Source: JAGOEY01 sp017997515
GTDB lineage: Bacteria > Pseudomonadota > Gammaproteobacteria > Burkholderiales > Burkholderiaceae_C
Direction: 5' to 3'
DNA: 64,000 nucleotides
Assembly (NCBI GenBank): GCA_026314275.1
Contig: CP111109.1
Location: forward strand, 930,001 to 994,000
Positions 16,073 through 24,910 of this stretch are shown one piece after another. Made by a program: the position numbers and the translations under genes. Each line of letters opens with the position of its first letter. The first letter of the stretch is position 1. The notes beneath the pieces are model-generated. The model was not told the origin of the DNA, did not search any database, and saw only the letters and a list, made by a program, of their open reading frames with translations.

Positions 16073-19000
16073 TCAGTGCTGGCGCTTGAAACCCAGCACG
16101 GAATGCCAATACCAGCCGTCTTGCGCACTGGGCAGGCTGGCGGTGGTGACCTTTTCAGCGCTGCGCCGTAGCGACTGGTCTTGCTGCTCGGCCCACTGCT
16201 GCAGCGCTGCCAGCAAGTCCAGTTGCATCCAGGGTGTGATGCGCGCCCCTTGCACCGCACTGTCGGGCACTGGATTAACCAAACTCTGGATGGGCACAAA
16301 CAGCTTGTCACGCGGGCCTGTACCGTCATCTATCCGGTGCAAGACGAGGTTTTCGCCATCTTCGTCGGGCAGCCATGCCACGTCCACACGCGGCAATGGG
16401 TCGTCCCGAAAACGCTGGAACTGCGGCAGCAGACCGGTGAGCCAGAGGCTGCCGGGCGCTTGCCAGTGCAAGGTCGCATTGCGCGTTACGGGTGTGTACA
16501 AACTGGTGCTGGCATCGCGCGGCAGCATGGTGTCGCGCATGCGGGCGTGTTCCAGGTCTACCCATAAAGTTTTGGGCTGCAGCTTGTCCCGGGGCGCAAT
16601 GCGGGGGCGGGCATCAATGGCCCCGCCCTCTGCCGCCAATTCGGGCAACAGGTCGGTCAGACTGTGTGACTGCAAGTGAAAGTGTGTGGCCGAGTCGCGC
16701 AGGTCGGTGCGCTTTGCATCTTTGGGCACTTCGACCCGCTTCATTTCAAACCCGGGTTTACAGAACACGGCTTCACCCGTGTTCTTCTGTTCCATGCTGC
16801 GCAGGTTGCTGTCCAGCACCACCATGTTGGTGTGCTCCACAGCCCCAAGCCGATGCCGCCGCACGCGGCCCGCAAGCTGGATCAGTGAGCGCATGGACGA
16901 CGGCTCCACCACGGCCCAGTCGTAGTCATGGTCGCGCCCCACCTCGGTGACAGGGCTACCCAGAACAATGAACAGGTGGTTCTGCTCGGGGTATTTCTCC
17001 AACAGCGCACGCACTGTGGGCCGGGTCAGCGCAGGGTCCTTCGCCGCATCCACGGCGTCTTTGGTGGGCCGCCGGTTGAGCACGGTGTCGAGTTGGTGCT
17101 CGATGCCCGAGCGGGTGAGCAGCGGAAACTGCGAGTGGTACACACACAGGTGGATACGGGTGTCCACAACTGGTGCGCCGAGGCGGAACATGGCCAGGGC
17201 GACATCAAACAGCGGATCGATATTGGCCATACGAACCAAGCCAAAACTCACACGTTTGCCAGTGGCTTGGTCGATGCTATGGTTTTGCGAATCCTGGTGC
17301 AGTTCCCATGAGCGCTGCAGCACGAAATGGGCAAAACTTTCGCGGCGCTCGTCTGGGCCCATGCCAAGCCAATCGGTGGGCAAGGGAACCAATGCTGCGC
17401 GACGGCGCACCTCGGCTTTGGCCAAGGCATCACAACGGTTTTGAACGAAGGATTCATGTGCGGCACGGAAGTCCCGGGCGTCTGTGCAGCTGGTGTGGGT
17501 TTGCGCAAACTCATCCACCCACAGGCAGCACAGGCTCAGTGGCTCGTCGGGGCGTTCGCTGCGATGGCGCTGGTAATGTGCCCGCCCATCACGGTAGGCG
17601 AGGTACAACCCCTCGACCAGCGCTGGCGGCAAAGTGGCAGACGACAGCAGCACGCGCGACCCCAGCAGCCCGGCCCAGTGCACCAGCCGGGTGAGCGCAG
17701 GCAGGTCGGCCATGTCGAAGTCGTCGGGTTCGTCCAGCACCAGATCCCCCGTCATCAGCCGCAGCATGGGCGCGATCTGGCGGCCACCACGCAGGCTTTC
17801 CGTCGCGGGCGTGAGGTGGTCGATGGTGCAAACCAACAGCGGTGCGGCCAGTAGTGAACGGGTTTGTGCGTCTCCGGTCAGTCGCATCAACAAGGGGTGC
17901 TGGTCGTTGCCCTCGAACAGCACCTGTCCGCCTTCATCGAGCAAGGCCTGGGCCGATGCCGAGCCGGTGGCTTCGGCCTGGGCTTCGTAGTAGGTGAACA
18001 GTTCACGGCTGGCGGTGCCGCCGACCTTGATGGCCAACTGGTCGTCACCCAGCCCCAGGTCATGCTGGAAGCTGCGCCCGGTTTGCAGGGTCAGCGTGCG
18101 CAGTCCCATGGCGAAGGCGCAGCGCAGGCCCAGCTGAGGGTCGGCCAGCGCGTTCATGATGCGGGCATTGCCCAGCGTCTTGCCGCAGCCGGTGGACGCC
18201 ATATTCACGATGAAAGCCCCTTGCTGGGCAGCGCTGTGGCGCACGCCGGCGGCCAGATCGGCCGCCTTGTCCTGCCACTGGAAGCGGGCGTTGTCGGTGC
18301 GCTTCTTCAAACCCTTGTGGCGTTGCAGCGCAGGCAGGCTACGCACCAGGCTGGTCAAGGCATGGGTGACGACGCTGGTATGGGCTTGCACACCCAGCAG
18401 GTGTTCGTCCAGCGTCTGGTTGAGCACGGTGTCACCCACGGTATTGCGTGTGGTGTTGGCGTACAGCTTGGCCATGGGTTGCAGATAGGCCGTTCGCTCG
18501 GGCACGGGTTGGTCGCGCGGGGCATGGGTGGTGCCAAGGTTCGGCGCAGGCTTTTGCAGGCCGAGGCTGGAGTAATGGTGGTCGGCCAGCATCAGGCACA
18601 ACCGCGCAACGTGGGCCACAAACGGGTCTGCAGGCCACAACGCGTCACCCGTGCCGGGTGGCAGGGCTAGCAGCTTGCGGGCGAAGCGCGACGCCTGCTT
18701 GCGCCAGGCCGGGTTGCGCACGGGCAGGCCGTGCGGAAAAACCCAGTAGGTGTCCCGACTCGCGGCGCTGACGGATTCGCGTGGCTCGTTCCAGTCGGCA
18801 TTGATTTGCTGCAGCAATCCGTCCAATTGGTCGCGATTCAAGAACTTGGGCTTGGTACCAAAACGCCGCCATTGCAGTTCACCTTCTTCCAGCGCTTCGT
18901 CCGATGCATCGGCCTTGTTCTTCACCGGCTTGCACGGCAAGCGGTGGTGCGTTAACACCAACCAGGCGATGGCCTGGGCCAGTGGGGGCAGTACAACGAA

Positions 19001-19642
19001 GGGGTTGTGCTGATGGTCTGCGCCCTTGATGTCCTTTCCGTCACGCAGCAGGCGGCCTGCGGCATGGTCCAGCCATAAAGCCTCAAAGGTATCGGCGTGC
19101 GTGGCGTCATCGACCGCTGATGCCAGGCGCTGCAACCAGCCCGCGTCGTTGTCGTCCCCCACAAAAGCCTGGAACAAACGCACCGACACCCATTCATGGC
19201 GGTAGTGGTTGCGCTCTCTGATACCGGGGTTGCGCAGGCGGTTCTGAAACGCCTGCGTAGCTTTGCCCAGGTCGTGCAGCAGGGCCGCCAGCGTGGCCAA
19301 TGCGCTGATGGCGGGCAGGTGATGCCAGGTGTTTTCGTCTTCCGCGCGCAGCACATTGTTGGCGGTGAAGTTGGTGGGCACCGCTCCGCTGTCGTTGAAC
19401 TGCCGCCCGTCCCCCACCACCCACAACAGCTCGCTGTGGTCCAGCCCACGAATCCAGTGGCAGGCCACAGCGGTGTTCTTGCGGGCGGTCTTGCGCAGCA
19501 GGCGGCGCAGGGTGTCCAAGCCATCTTGCGTGATCGGTGTTTGCCAGGTGCGGTCACCGCGCCGCTCGGCGAACTGGTCGAGGATGCGGCGGGTTTCGGT
19601 AAGGGCGCGTTTGCTGCATTGGGAGATCAGCAGCACATTCAT
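16073..19642 (-). CDS. cas3: Cas2-3 fusion: nuclease-helicase of type I-F
   Basis: Single protein of 1,189 residues that both integrates spacers (with Cas1) and degrades targets found by Cascade. Residues 1-95 form a Cas2 domain (MNVLLISQCSKRAL). The HD nuclease follows (LLHDLGK with His123-Asp124; YRHEW; LTHHRLP near 230). The SF2 helicase has Walker A GCGKT at 485-489 and the DEPD box at 637-640. Late motifs include GRVRRHRLG, the arginine-rich motif VI. The ATG at 19642 overlaps the cas1 stop (ATGA); the upstream frame to 19762 lies in cas1 and is ignored. All catalytic motifs look intact, so interference and primed adaptation should be possible. Confidence 0.97.
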   Translation of the reverse strand: MNVLLISQCSKRALTETRRILDQFAERRGDRTWQTPITQDGLDTLRRLLRKTARKNTAVACHWIRGLDHSELLWVVGDGRQFNDSGAVPTNFTANNVLRAEDENTWHHLPAISALATLAALLHDLGKATQAFQNRLRNPGIRERNHYRHEWVSVRLFQAFVGDDNDAGWLQRLASAVDDATHADTFEALWLDHAAGRLLRDGKDIKGADHQHNPFVVLPPLAQAIAWLVLTHHRLPCKPVKNKADASDEALEEGELQWRRFGTKPKFLNRDQLDGLLQQINADWNEPRESVSAASRDTYWVFPHGLPVRNPAWRKQASRFARKLLALPPGTGDALWPADPFVAHVARLCLMLADHHYSSLGLQKPAPNLGTTHAPRDQPVPERTAYLQPMAKLYANTTRNTVGDTVLNQTLDEHLLGVQAHTSVVTHALTSLVRSLPALQRHKGLKKRTDNARFQWQDKAADLAAGVRHSAAQQGAFIVNMASTGCGKTLGNARIMNALADPQLGLRCAFAMGLRTLTLQTGRSFQHDLGLGDDQLAIKVGGTASRELFTYYEAQAEATGSASAQALLDEGGQVLFEGNDQHPLLMRLTGDAQTRSLLAAPLLVCTIDHLTPATESLRGGRQIAPMLRLMTGDLVLDEPDDFDMADLPALTRLVHWAGLLGSRVLLSSATLPPALVEGLYLAYRDGRAHYQRHRSERPDEPLSLCCLWVDEFAQTHTSCTDARDFRAAHESFVQNRCDALAKAEVRRRAALVPLPTDWLGMGPDERRESFAHFVLQRSWELHQDSQNHSIDQATGKRVSFGLVRMANIDPLFDVALAMFRLGAPVVDTRIHLCVYHSQFPLLTRSGIEHQLDTVLNRRPTKDAVDAAKDPALTRPTVRALLEKYPEQNHLFIVLGSPVTEVGRDHDYDWAVVEPSSMRSLIQLAGRVRRHRLGAVEHTNMVVLDSNLRSMEQKNTGEAVFCKPGFEMKRVEVPKDAKRTDLRDSATHFHLQSHSLTDLLPELAAEGGAIDARPRIAPRDKLQPKTLWVDLEHARMRDTMLPRDASTSLYTPVTRNATLHWQAPGSLWLTGLLPQFQRFRDDPLPRVDVAWLPDEDGENLVLHRIDDGTGPRDKLFVPIQSLVNPVPDSAVQGARITPWMQLDLLAALQQWAEQQDQSLRRSAEKVTTASLPSAQDGWYWHSVLGFKRQH

Positions 19643-20649
19643 GGCGTGGGCGGCTCTTGCACGGCGTTGACTTGAGCCTGACGGCCCAGTTGCTGGGCGA
19701 CGGTTTGCAAGGTGTCGATCATGAAGTCCAGGGCTTCGCCGCGGGTCAGGCTTTCGATACAAGCGCTGCGGAAGTCTTGCTCAGAATCGCCGCGCTGCGC
19801 CGAGACAAACGCCTGCGGCAGGATGTGGGCGTCTTTCACCAGATCGGCTACGTCGAACACCAGGCCACCCCGCCGCGTCTTGCCGTGCAGAACGGCCAAA
19901 CCATGCGGGAGGCCCAACACCCAGGTGGCAGTGGCGCCCAAGCCGTAAGCCAGGTAGTTGCCATGGTCAAGGAATTGATTGGCAGGATCACCACCGCTGC
20001 CTCGCTTGGCGCGCGTGAAGTCGCCATATTGCGAAGCACGGGCGGCAAGCATGTACAGGTGTTTGGTCAGGCGTGCCTCTTCCGTGAGCAGCGCCGTATT
20101 GTTTGGAGCAGCAGCCACGTTGCGTGCCGAGGCATCGAGGGCTTGCTGCAGTGTGGCTGCATCCACAGTAAAACCCGCCGCGCGTAATGCCTTGCTGCCC
20201 ACCCAGTGCTGGCGAATGCGTTGCAAGCGTGCCTGCTGAAAAGCCTTGGCGGCGGCCAGGCGCAAACCATCGTCAAACCAGAATCGCACCCAGTGCTGCA
20301 GGTATTCGGTGGGTCGGTACTCACTTTGGGGCGAGAACCAGGCGACCTCTACATCCACCTCGTTGGCGCTGTACAGCGGGGTTCCCCCACCGCCACAGAA
20401 ACCGACCAGCACACCCGCTTTGGCCAGCTCCCGCATCGCCGCCTGCGTGACCGAGGTGCCTGTACCCAGCAATACGCTGGTGGTGTTGGAGATGGGAATG
20501 TTCCAGTACAGGCTGCGTTTGCCTGCGTCCGTCACATATTCGACCCGGCCACCGTTAACGAGCACTCGGCAGTGCTCAAGGTAATAGAGGTTGGCACGTT
20601 TGGAGTGAAGGATCGACTTCACATCCGAGGCTGCCAGCGGCTCTGCCAT
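19639..20649 (-). CDS. cas1: Cas1, type I-F spacer integrase
   Basis: Metal-dependent integrase of 336 residues that inserts new spacers at the leader, in complex with the Cas2 part of Cas2-3. It has the I-F N-terminus SILHSKRANLYYLEHCRVL and the family residues around EEARLTKHLYMLAARASQY (Glu), LPHGLAVLHG (His) and FDVADLVKDA (Asp). It is coupled to cas2-3 by a 4-bp overlap and follows a small membrane-protein gene by 17 bp. The long, little-decayed array is consistent with a working adaptation module. Confidence 0.97.
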   Translation of the reverse strand: MAEPLAASDVKSILHSKRANLYYLEHCRVLVNGGRVEYVTDAGKRSLYWNIPISNTTSVLLGTGTSVTQAAMRELAKAGVLVGFCGGGGTPLYSANEVDVEVAWFSPQSEYRPTEYLQHWVRFWFDDGLRLAAAKAFQQARLQRIRQHWVGSKALRAAGFTVDAATLQQALDASARNVAAAPNNTALLTEEARLTKHLYMLAARASQYGDFTRAKRGSGGDPANQFLDHGNYLAYGLGATATWVLGLPHGLAVLHGKTRRGGLVFDVADLVKDAHILPQAFVSAQRGDSEQDFRSACIESLTRGEALDFMIDTLQTVAQQLGRQAQVNAVQEPPTP

Positions 20650-20666
20650 ACCTCCCTCTCAACCGA

Positions 20667-20879
20667 CTACCGCGACAACCACCACAGCACCACCAGCACC
20701 ACAATCCCCACCGGCCACACCCAGCCCGGAAACTTCTTGTCGTCCTTGTACAGCGGGCTGTTGGCGCGGGTGGAGGGGGTGTCTTCGGCCATCAGGGTGG
20801 ACTCGAAGCCATCGTCGACCTCTGGCTGGGCGGGCGCAGCTGGGGGAACGGTGGGTTTGAGCGGGTCTTGCAGAGCCAT
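20667..20879 (-). CDS. Small membrane protein upstream of cas1
   Basis: A 70-residue protein with a proline- and acid-rich N-terminal half and one C-terminal membrane helix (about 52-68, VWPVGIVVLVVLWWL), ending WLSR. No family recognised. It ends 17 bp before cas1 on the same strand, so it is probably on the same mRNA. It may be a host gene at the edge of the inserted CRISPR locus or a membrane accessory of it. Its upstream gap (20880-20971) contains the inverted repeat TTATTGTTTCAATAA at 20913-20927. Confidence 0.65.
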   Translation of the reverse strand: MALQDPLKPTVPPAAPAQPEVDDGFESTLMAEDTPSTRANSPLYKDDKKFPGWVWPVGIVVLVVLWWLSR

Positions 20880-20971
20880 GGTGTGTGTCCAATACGTCAG
20901 TTGATGTATATCTTATTGTTTCAATAACACACGCCATTCTGCCCGGTTTTCAGTGCGATTTCGCCTGGATT

Positions 20972-21787
20972 TCACCAGCTCAGCGGATTCACCCGGTAGA
21001 AGCTGCACAGCTCGGCATACAACGCGGGCTGTTGGGCCGCCAGCTGCTGCGGCTGCTCAAAAAACACCTCTGACACCACGGCAAAAAACTCGGCCGGGTT
21101 GGTGGCACCGTAGCCGTCGATCAAGGTGGGCTCGCCCTGCGCCAGTTGCTGCTGCAGCTGGCTGAACGCGGTGCTGAACACCTCGGTCCAGCGGCGCACC
21201 CGGGCAGCACCTCCGGCCATGGGCGGTGCGCCGTTGGCACTGCCGTTTTCCTGGTCCAGCTGGTGGGCGAACTCGTGGATGACCACGTTGTGGCCGTCGT
21301 TGGCCGTGGCAGCACCTTGTACGGTGTCGTTCCACGACAGGATCACCTGGCCCTGTGTCCACGACTCTCCGAGCAAGGCCTGGCGCTGCTCTTGCTGCAC
21401 GCCGCCGTGGTTTTGCACGCGGTCCACCATAAAAGCGGCGGGGTACACGAGGATCTGGCGCAGTTGGGGGTAACCGGTGCGCCGGTTCAGCGTGAGCAAA
21501 CAGGCTTGCGCAGCAATGGTGACGCGCATCTCGTCGGTGACTTCCAGCCCGGCACAGCCGATGAAAGGTTTCTCGGCGATGAAGACCTGGATTTTTTTCT
21601 TCAGTTGCAATTGCAGGTCGGTCGGCATTTGCCGGAAGTACGGCACCCGCTGGCGCAGGATCTCGCGCCATGCGGCAGGAAACGGTTGACTGCGCAGCGT
21701 GCGGCGGCGCAACGCGGTGCGGAGGGGCGTAGCAAACAGGGCCAGCAGAATCAGCGCAGCCAGGGCGAGGAGAAGAAAGATGGCCAT
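20972..21787 (-). CDS. mtfA: MtfA-like zinc metallopeptidase (M90 family)
   Basis: Protein of 271 residues. MtfA in enterobacteria binds the glucose repressor Mlc and has aminopeptidase activity; in most bacteria the partner is unknown. Residues 2-22 form a hydrophobic segment, then comes the long family core with LILVYPAAF-type text and the zinc motif HEFAH at 171-175, and a third-ligand region NPAEFFAVVSEVFFE. The length agrees with the family. It stands alone between the CRISPR locus and modE. Confidence 0.88.
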   Translation of the reverse strand: MAIFLLLALAALILLALFATPLRTALRRRTLRSQPFPAAWREILRQRVPYFRQMPTDLQLQLKKKIQVFIAEKPFIGCAGLEVTDEMRVTIAAQACLLTLNRRTGYPQLRQILVYPAAFMVDRVQNHGGVQQEQRQALLGESWTQGQVILSWNDTVQGAATANDGHNVVIHEFAHQLDQENGSANGAPPMAGGAARVRRWTEVFSTAFSQLQQQLAQGEPTLIDGYGATNPAEFFAVVSEVFFEQPQQLAAQQPALYAELCSFYRVNPLSW

Positions 21788-21860
21788 GGCCGATGCTCAG
21801 ATACGTAAGAGCTGAACATCTGGGTCTGCGCCGGGCACTTTCAAGCTTGGGGTGTTGAAG

Positions 21861-22652
21861 TCACCCCGGCAAGGCGACCACCACCGCCGCTTCGTCCACC
21901 GACACCACCACCGACTGCTGCAGCACCATGCCACTGCCCGCTGGCGCAAAACCCACCAGTTGCAAACCGCCACCGGCCAGCGCCACGGTGATCTCGTCAC
22001 CACTTTCACCCGCCGCGACCTGGGCCACACTGCCCACCAGGTGGTTGCCAGCTTCTACAGCCGCACTGGCGTGTGCGCCCTCGGGCGCCACAGACACTGC
22101 GGTCGCCTTGCATAGCGCGATGGCTGTTTTGCCCACACCCAGGCCCAGCAGCTCGGCACTTTCGGTGGTGATACGTGCCGTCACCGTGCCACTGCCACCC
22201 AGGTGCATCCCCACCCGCACGATGCGCCCGACCGCCTGCATCGACGCAACCGTGCATGGCAGCTGGTTGCGCATGCTGGTGCGCAGCGACAGGCGGGCAT
22301 ACACGGCCTGGGCCGTCTGCAGGCTGCTGTCTGGCAGCGCCCCCACCGCCGCCCAGCGGGCGTGCACCAGCTGCCGCGCTTCGTCCAGCGCATCGGCCAG
22401 CACCAGCAACTGCTGGCCCTGCGCTGTCAGAAAGGCTCCGCCGCCGCCCGTGCCCCCGACGGCACGCTCGACCAAAGTCACGCCCGCCAGGTTGGTCAAG
22501 GTGTCCAGCGCCTGCCAGGCTGCTTTGTAGCTGACTGCCACGTCACGCGCGGCCTGCGAGATGCTGCCGGTGCGGGCAATGGCGCGCAGGATGTCGATGC
22601 GTTTGTCGCTTGCGCCGTGGCCCAGGGCGTCGATGAGTTGGGGGGTTTCCAT
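21861..22652 (-). CDS. modE: ModE, molybdate-responsive transcriptional regulator
   Basis: DNA-binding repressor/activator of 263 residues that responds to molybdate or tungstate. The N-terminal winged helix-turn-helix reads GSISQAARDVAVSYKAAWQALD (here split: GSISQAARDVAV, SYKAAWQALD). Two C-terminal MOP/TOBE domains follow (TVASMQAVGRIVRVGMHL; GKTAIALCKATAVSVA). It is divergent from modA across 67 bp that hold a perfect ModE-box-like palindrome, so it likely controls both directions. Confidence 0.93.
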   Translation of the reverse strand: METPQLIDALGHGASDKRIDILRAIARTGSISQAARDVAVSYKAAWQALDTLTNLAGVTLVERAVGGTGGGGAFLTAQGQQLLVLADALDEARQLVHARWAAVGALPDSSLQTAQAVYARLSLRTSMRNQLPCTVASMQAVGRIVRVGMHLGGSGTVTARITTESAELLGLGVGKTAIALCKATAVSVAPEGAHASAAVEAGNHLVGSVAQVAAGESGDEITVALAGGGLQLVGFAPAGSGMVLQQSVVVSVDEAAVVVALPG

Positions 22653-22689
22653 CGCTGCATTGTGGCTGCTGTATCTGGCATAAACTAGG

Positions 22690-22712
22690 CGCTATTCCAT
22701 AAATGAATAGCG
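22690..22712. promoter_or_regulatory. ModE box
   Basis: Perfect palindrome CGCTATTC-N7-GAATAGCG, matching the CGnTAT...ATAnCG form of ModE operators. It lies 7 bp before the modA ATG and 37 bp from the modE start, so bound ModE-molybdate would block modABC transcription or translation start. Confidence 0.75.
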
Positions 22713-22719
22713 AGTCACC

Positions 22720-23493
22720 ATGGCACATCTGAATCTCCGAAAAACCTCTCTCCGCCTGTCTATCGCCCTGCTGGCCCCTTTTGCGTTGGCCGCCCAGCTG
22801 CATGCACAAGAGCTGACGGTGTCGGCCGCCGCCAGCCTGACCAACGCGTTCCAGGCCATCGGCCAGGCGTTTGAGAAGGCCCATCCGGGTAGCAAGATCA
22901 CCTTCAACTTTGCGGCGTCCGGCCCGCTGCTGGCGCAGATCCAGCAGGGCGCACCGGTGGATGTGTTTGCCTCGGCCGACCAGGAGACGATGAACCGCGC
23001 GGCCACGGCCAAGCTGCTGGCAGAGGGCACCCGGGTGGACTTTGCGCAGAACACGCTGGTGGTGATCGTGCCGTCCACCGCTGCCAAAACACCGCAAACG
23101 CTGCAAGACCTGACGGGTGCCGACTTCAAGCGCATCGCCACCGGCACACCGGCCACCGTGCCCGTGGGCCGCTACACGATGGAAGCGGTGCAGAAGGCTG
23201 GCCTGACCGATGCCCTCCAGCCACGCTGGATCTTTGGCGAAAGTGTGCGCCAGGTGCTGAACTATGTGGCCCGGGGTGAGGTGGACGCAGGTTTTGTGTA
23301 CCGCACGGATGCACTGGTCGAGCCTGGCAAAACCCGCATCGCCTTCACCGCCGCAACCACCACGCCTGTGAGTTACCCGATCGCGGTAGTGGCTGCCAGC
23401 AAGAACGTGCAAGCAGGCCGCCAGTTCGTCAACTTTGTGCGCAGTCCGGCTGGGGTGGACATCCTGGTTCGCCACGGTTTCGCCAAGCCCTGA
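22720..23493 (+). CDS. modA: ModA, periplasmic molybdate-binding protein
   Basis: Substrate-binding protein of 257 residues for the ModABC importer. It has a Sec signal peptide (residues 1-27, cut after LHAQE-type text), then the anion-binding segments VSAAASLTNAF and FNFAASGPLLAQI, and SADQETM. The C-terminal GVDILVRHGFAKP is typical. It is first in modABC, directly after the ModE box. Confidence 0.95.
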   Translation: MAHLNLRKTSLRLSIALLAPFALAAQLHAQELTVSAAASLTNAFQAIGQAFEKAHPGSKITFNFAASGPLLAQIQQGAPVDVFASADQETMNRAATAKLLAEGTRVDFAQNTLVVIVPSTAAKTPQTLQDLTGADFKRIATGTPATVPVGRYTMEAVQKAGLTDALQPRWIFGESVRQVLNYVARGEVDAGFVYRTDALVEPGKTRIAFTAATTTPVSYPIAVVAASKNVQAGRQFVNFVRSPAGVDILVRHGFAKP

Positions 23494-23508
23494 CCCACCC
23501 ACACACGT

Positions 23509-24162
23509 ATGTTTGAACCCCTCTGGTTGACCCTTAAAGTGGCCATATTGGCCACCATGTTGGCCGGCGCCACAGGTATTGGTCTCGGCTGGTGGATGGC
23601 ACGGCGGCGGTTTGCCGGGCATGCGCTGGTCGACGCGTTTTTGATGATGCCGCTGGTGCTGCCCCCTACCGTGCTGGGCTATTACCTGATTGTCCTCATC
23701 GGGCGCAACGGAATATTAGGCCGCTACCTAGACCAGTGGTTCGGCATCAACCTGATGTTCACCTGGCAGGGTGCGGTGCTGGCGGCGGCCCTGGTATCGC
23801 TGCCTTTGATTTACCAAGCGGCACGCGCTGCCTTTGAAGACGCGGACAAACGCATGGCCGACGCAGCCCGCACCCTGGGTGCCGGTGAGTGGGAGGTTTT
23901 TTTGCGCATCACACTCCCGTTGGCCACCCGTGGGGTGGTCGCCGGGCTGATGCTGACTTTTGCCCGTGCCATGGGGGAATTTGGCGCAACGCTGATGATT
24001 GCGGGCAACCTGCCAGGAAAGACACAGACACTCTCGATTGCCATCTACGACGCGGTGCATGCAGGCAACGACGCGCAGGCGCTGTGGCTCACGCTGCTGA
24101 TTTCGGTGGTGTGTATGGTGATACTGGTTACCTCGGGGCGCCTGCTGCAGGCGAAACATTGA
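23509..24162 (+). CDS. modB: ModB, molybdate ABC transporter permease
   Basis: Inner-membrane permease of 217 residues with about five membrane helices and the EAA loop ARTLGAGEWEVFLRITLP that docks to the ATPase. FARAMGEFGATLMIAGN is the usual signature of ModB. It follows modA by 15 bp, and its stop (TGA) overlaps the expected modC ATG at 24162. Confidence 0.95.
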   Translation: MFEPLWLTLKVAILATMLAGATGIGLGWWMARRRFAGHALVDAFLMMPLVLPPTVLGYYLIVLIGRNGILGRYLDQWFGINLMFTWQGAVLAAALVSLPLIYQAARAAFEDADKRMADAARTLGAGEWEVFLRITLPLATRGVVAGLMLTFARAMGEFGATLMIAGNLPGKTQTLSIAIYDAVHAGNDAQALWLTLLISVVCMVILVTSGRLLQAKH

Positions 24163-24220
24163 TGCAGCCGCTGCTCGACATCCATCTGCAGTTGGTACTG
24201 CAATCCCTGACCGGACGTTT

Positions 24221-24910
24221 GTGCTGGATGCAGCCTTCCAGTCGCAGCACATGCGCACCGCACTCATGGGGCCATCAGGCTCGGGCAAGTCCACCGTGCT
24301 GCTGGCGGTGGCCGGTTTGCAGCCGCAAGCACGCGGCCATGTGCGGGTGAACGGCAGCACACTGCTGGACAGCACCACCGACATTGACCTGCCCGCGCGT
24401 GACCGGGGGGTGGGCATGGTGTTCCAGGACTACGCCCTCTTCCCCCACATGACGGTGGAGCAGAACCTGCTGTTTGGGGTGCGCCGTATGGGCAGCGCCC
24501 TGGCCGACGCTGACCGCGCGCGCGTGGACGGATTACTCGACCAGTTTGACCTGCAGACGCTGCGCAACGCCCTGCCGCGCAACCTGTCGGGCGGGCAAAA
24601 ACAACGTGTGGCGTTGGCCCGTGCGCTGGCACCCGCGCCGCGTTTGCTGCTGCTGGATGAGCCGCTGTCTGCGCTGGACGCATTGCTGCGTGTGCGCCTG
24701 CGCAACGAGCTGGCCGAGATGCTGGAGCGGGTGCAGGTGCCCACGCTGCTGGTCACCCACGACCCGGACGATGCGGCCCTGCTGGCGCAGCAGGTCGTCC
24801 ATATGGCGGACGGCCGCCTACAAAGCCCCGAAGCCAGCCTTGCGCAGGATGGCCTGGCCGCTGGCCACCAGCACACCATAGACATTGCGGTCTGTCGGGG
24901 GCGGTGGTGA
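24221..24910 (+). CDS. modC: ModC, molybdate ABC transporter ATPase (N-terminal frameshift, short C-terminus)
   Basis: ATP-binding subunit with Walker A GPSGSGKS, Q-loop FQDYALFPHM, signature LSGGQKQRVALARAL and Walker B LLLLDEPLSALD. The expected start is ATG 24162, which reads MQPLLDIHLQL in one frame. The protein then continues from about 24206 in another (PDRTFVLDAAFQSQ). One extra C in the run at 24205-24207 would join them, so a 1-bp deletion or a sequencing error is likely. As it stands translation would restart at GTG 24221, losing about 20 residues. The C-terminus stops soon after HMADGRL; the TOBE domain of typical ModC is missing, and the last 93 bp overlap the convergent gene. Confidence 0.8.
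   Translation: MLDAAFQSQHMRTALMGPSGSGKSTVLLAVAGLQPQARGHVRVNGSTLLDSTTDIDLPARDRGVGMVFQDYALFPHMTVEQNLLFGVRRMGSALADADRARVDGLLDQFDLQTLRNALPRNLSGGQKQRVALARALAPAPRLLLLDEPLSALDALLRVRLRNELAEMLERVQVPTLLVTHDPDDAALLAQQVVHMADGRLQSPEASLAQDGLAAGHQHTIDIAVCRGRW

Noticed and set aside
6319..20649. A CRISPR-associated transposon (I-F3 type)
   Set aside because: Cas3 and Cas1 are present, Cas8f and Cas5f are separate, and no tnsA, tnsB, tnsC or tniQ is seen; this is ordinary I-F1.
20913..20927. Inverted repeat TTATTGTTTCAATAA upstream of the cas1 transcript, as an operator
   Set aside because: Only one copy, no matching regulator or promoter spacing could be shown, so it is mentioned but not annotated.
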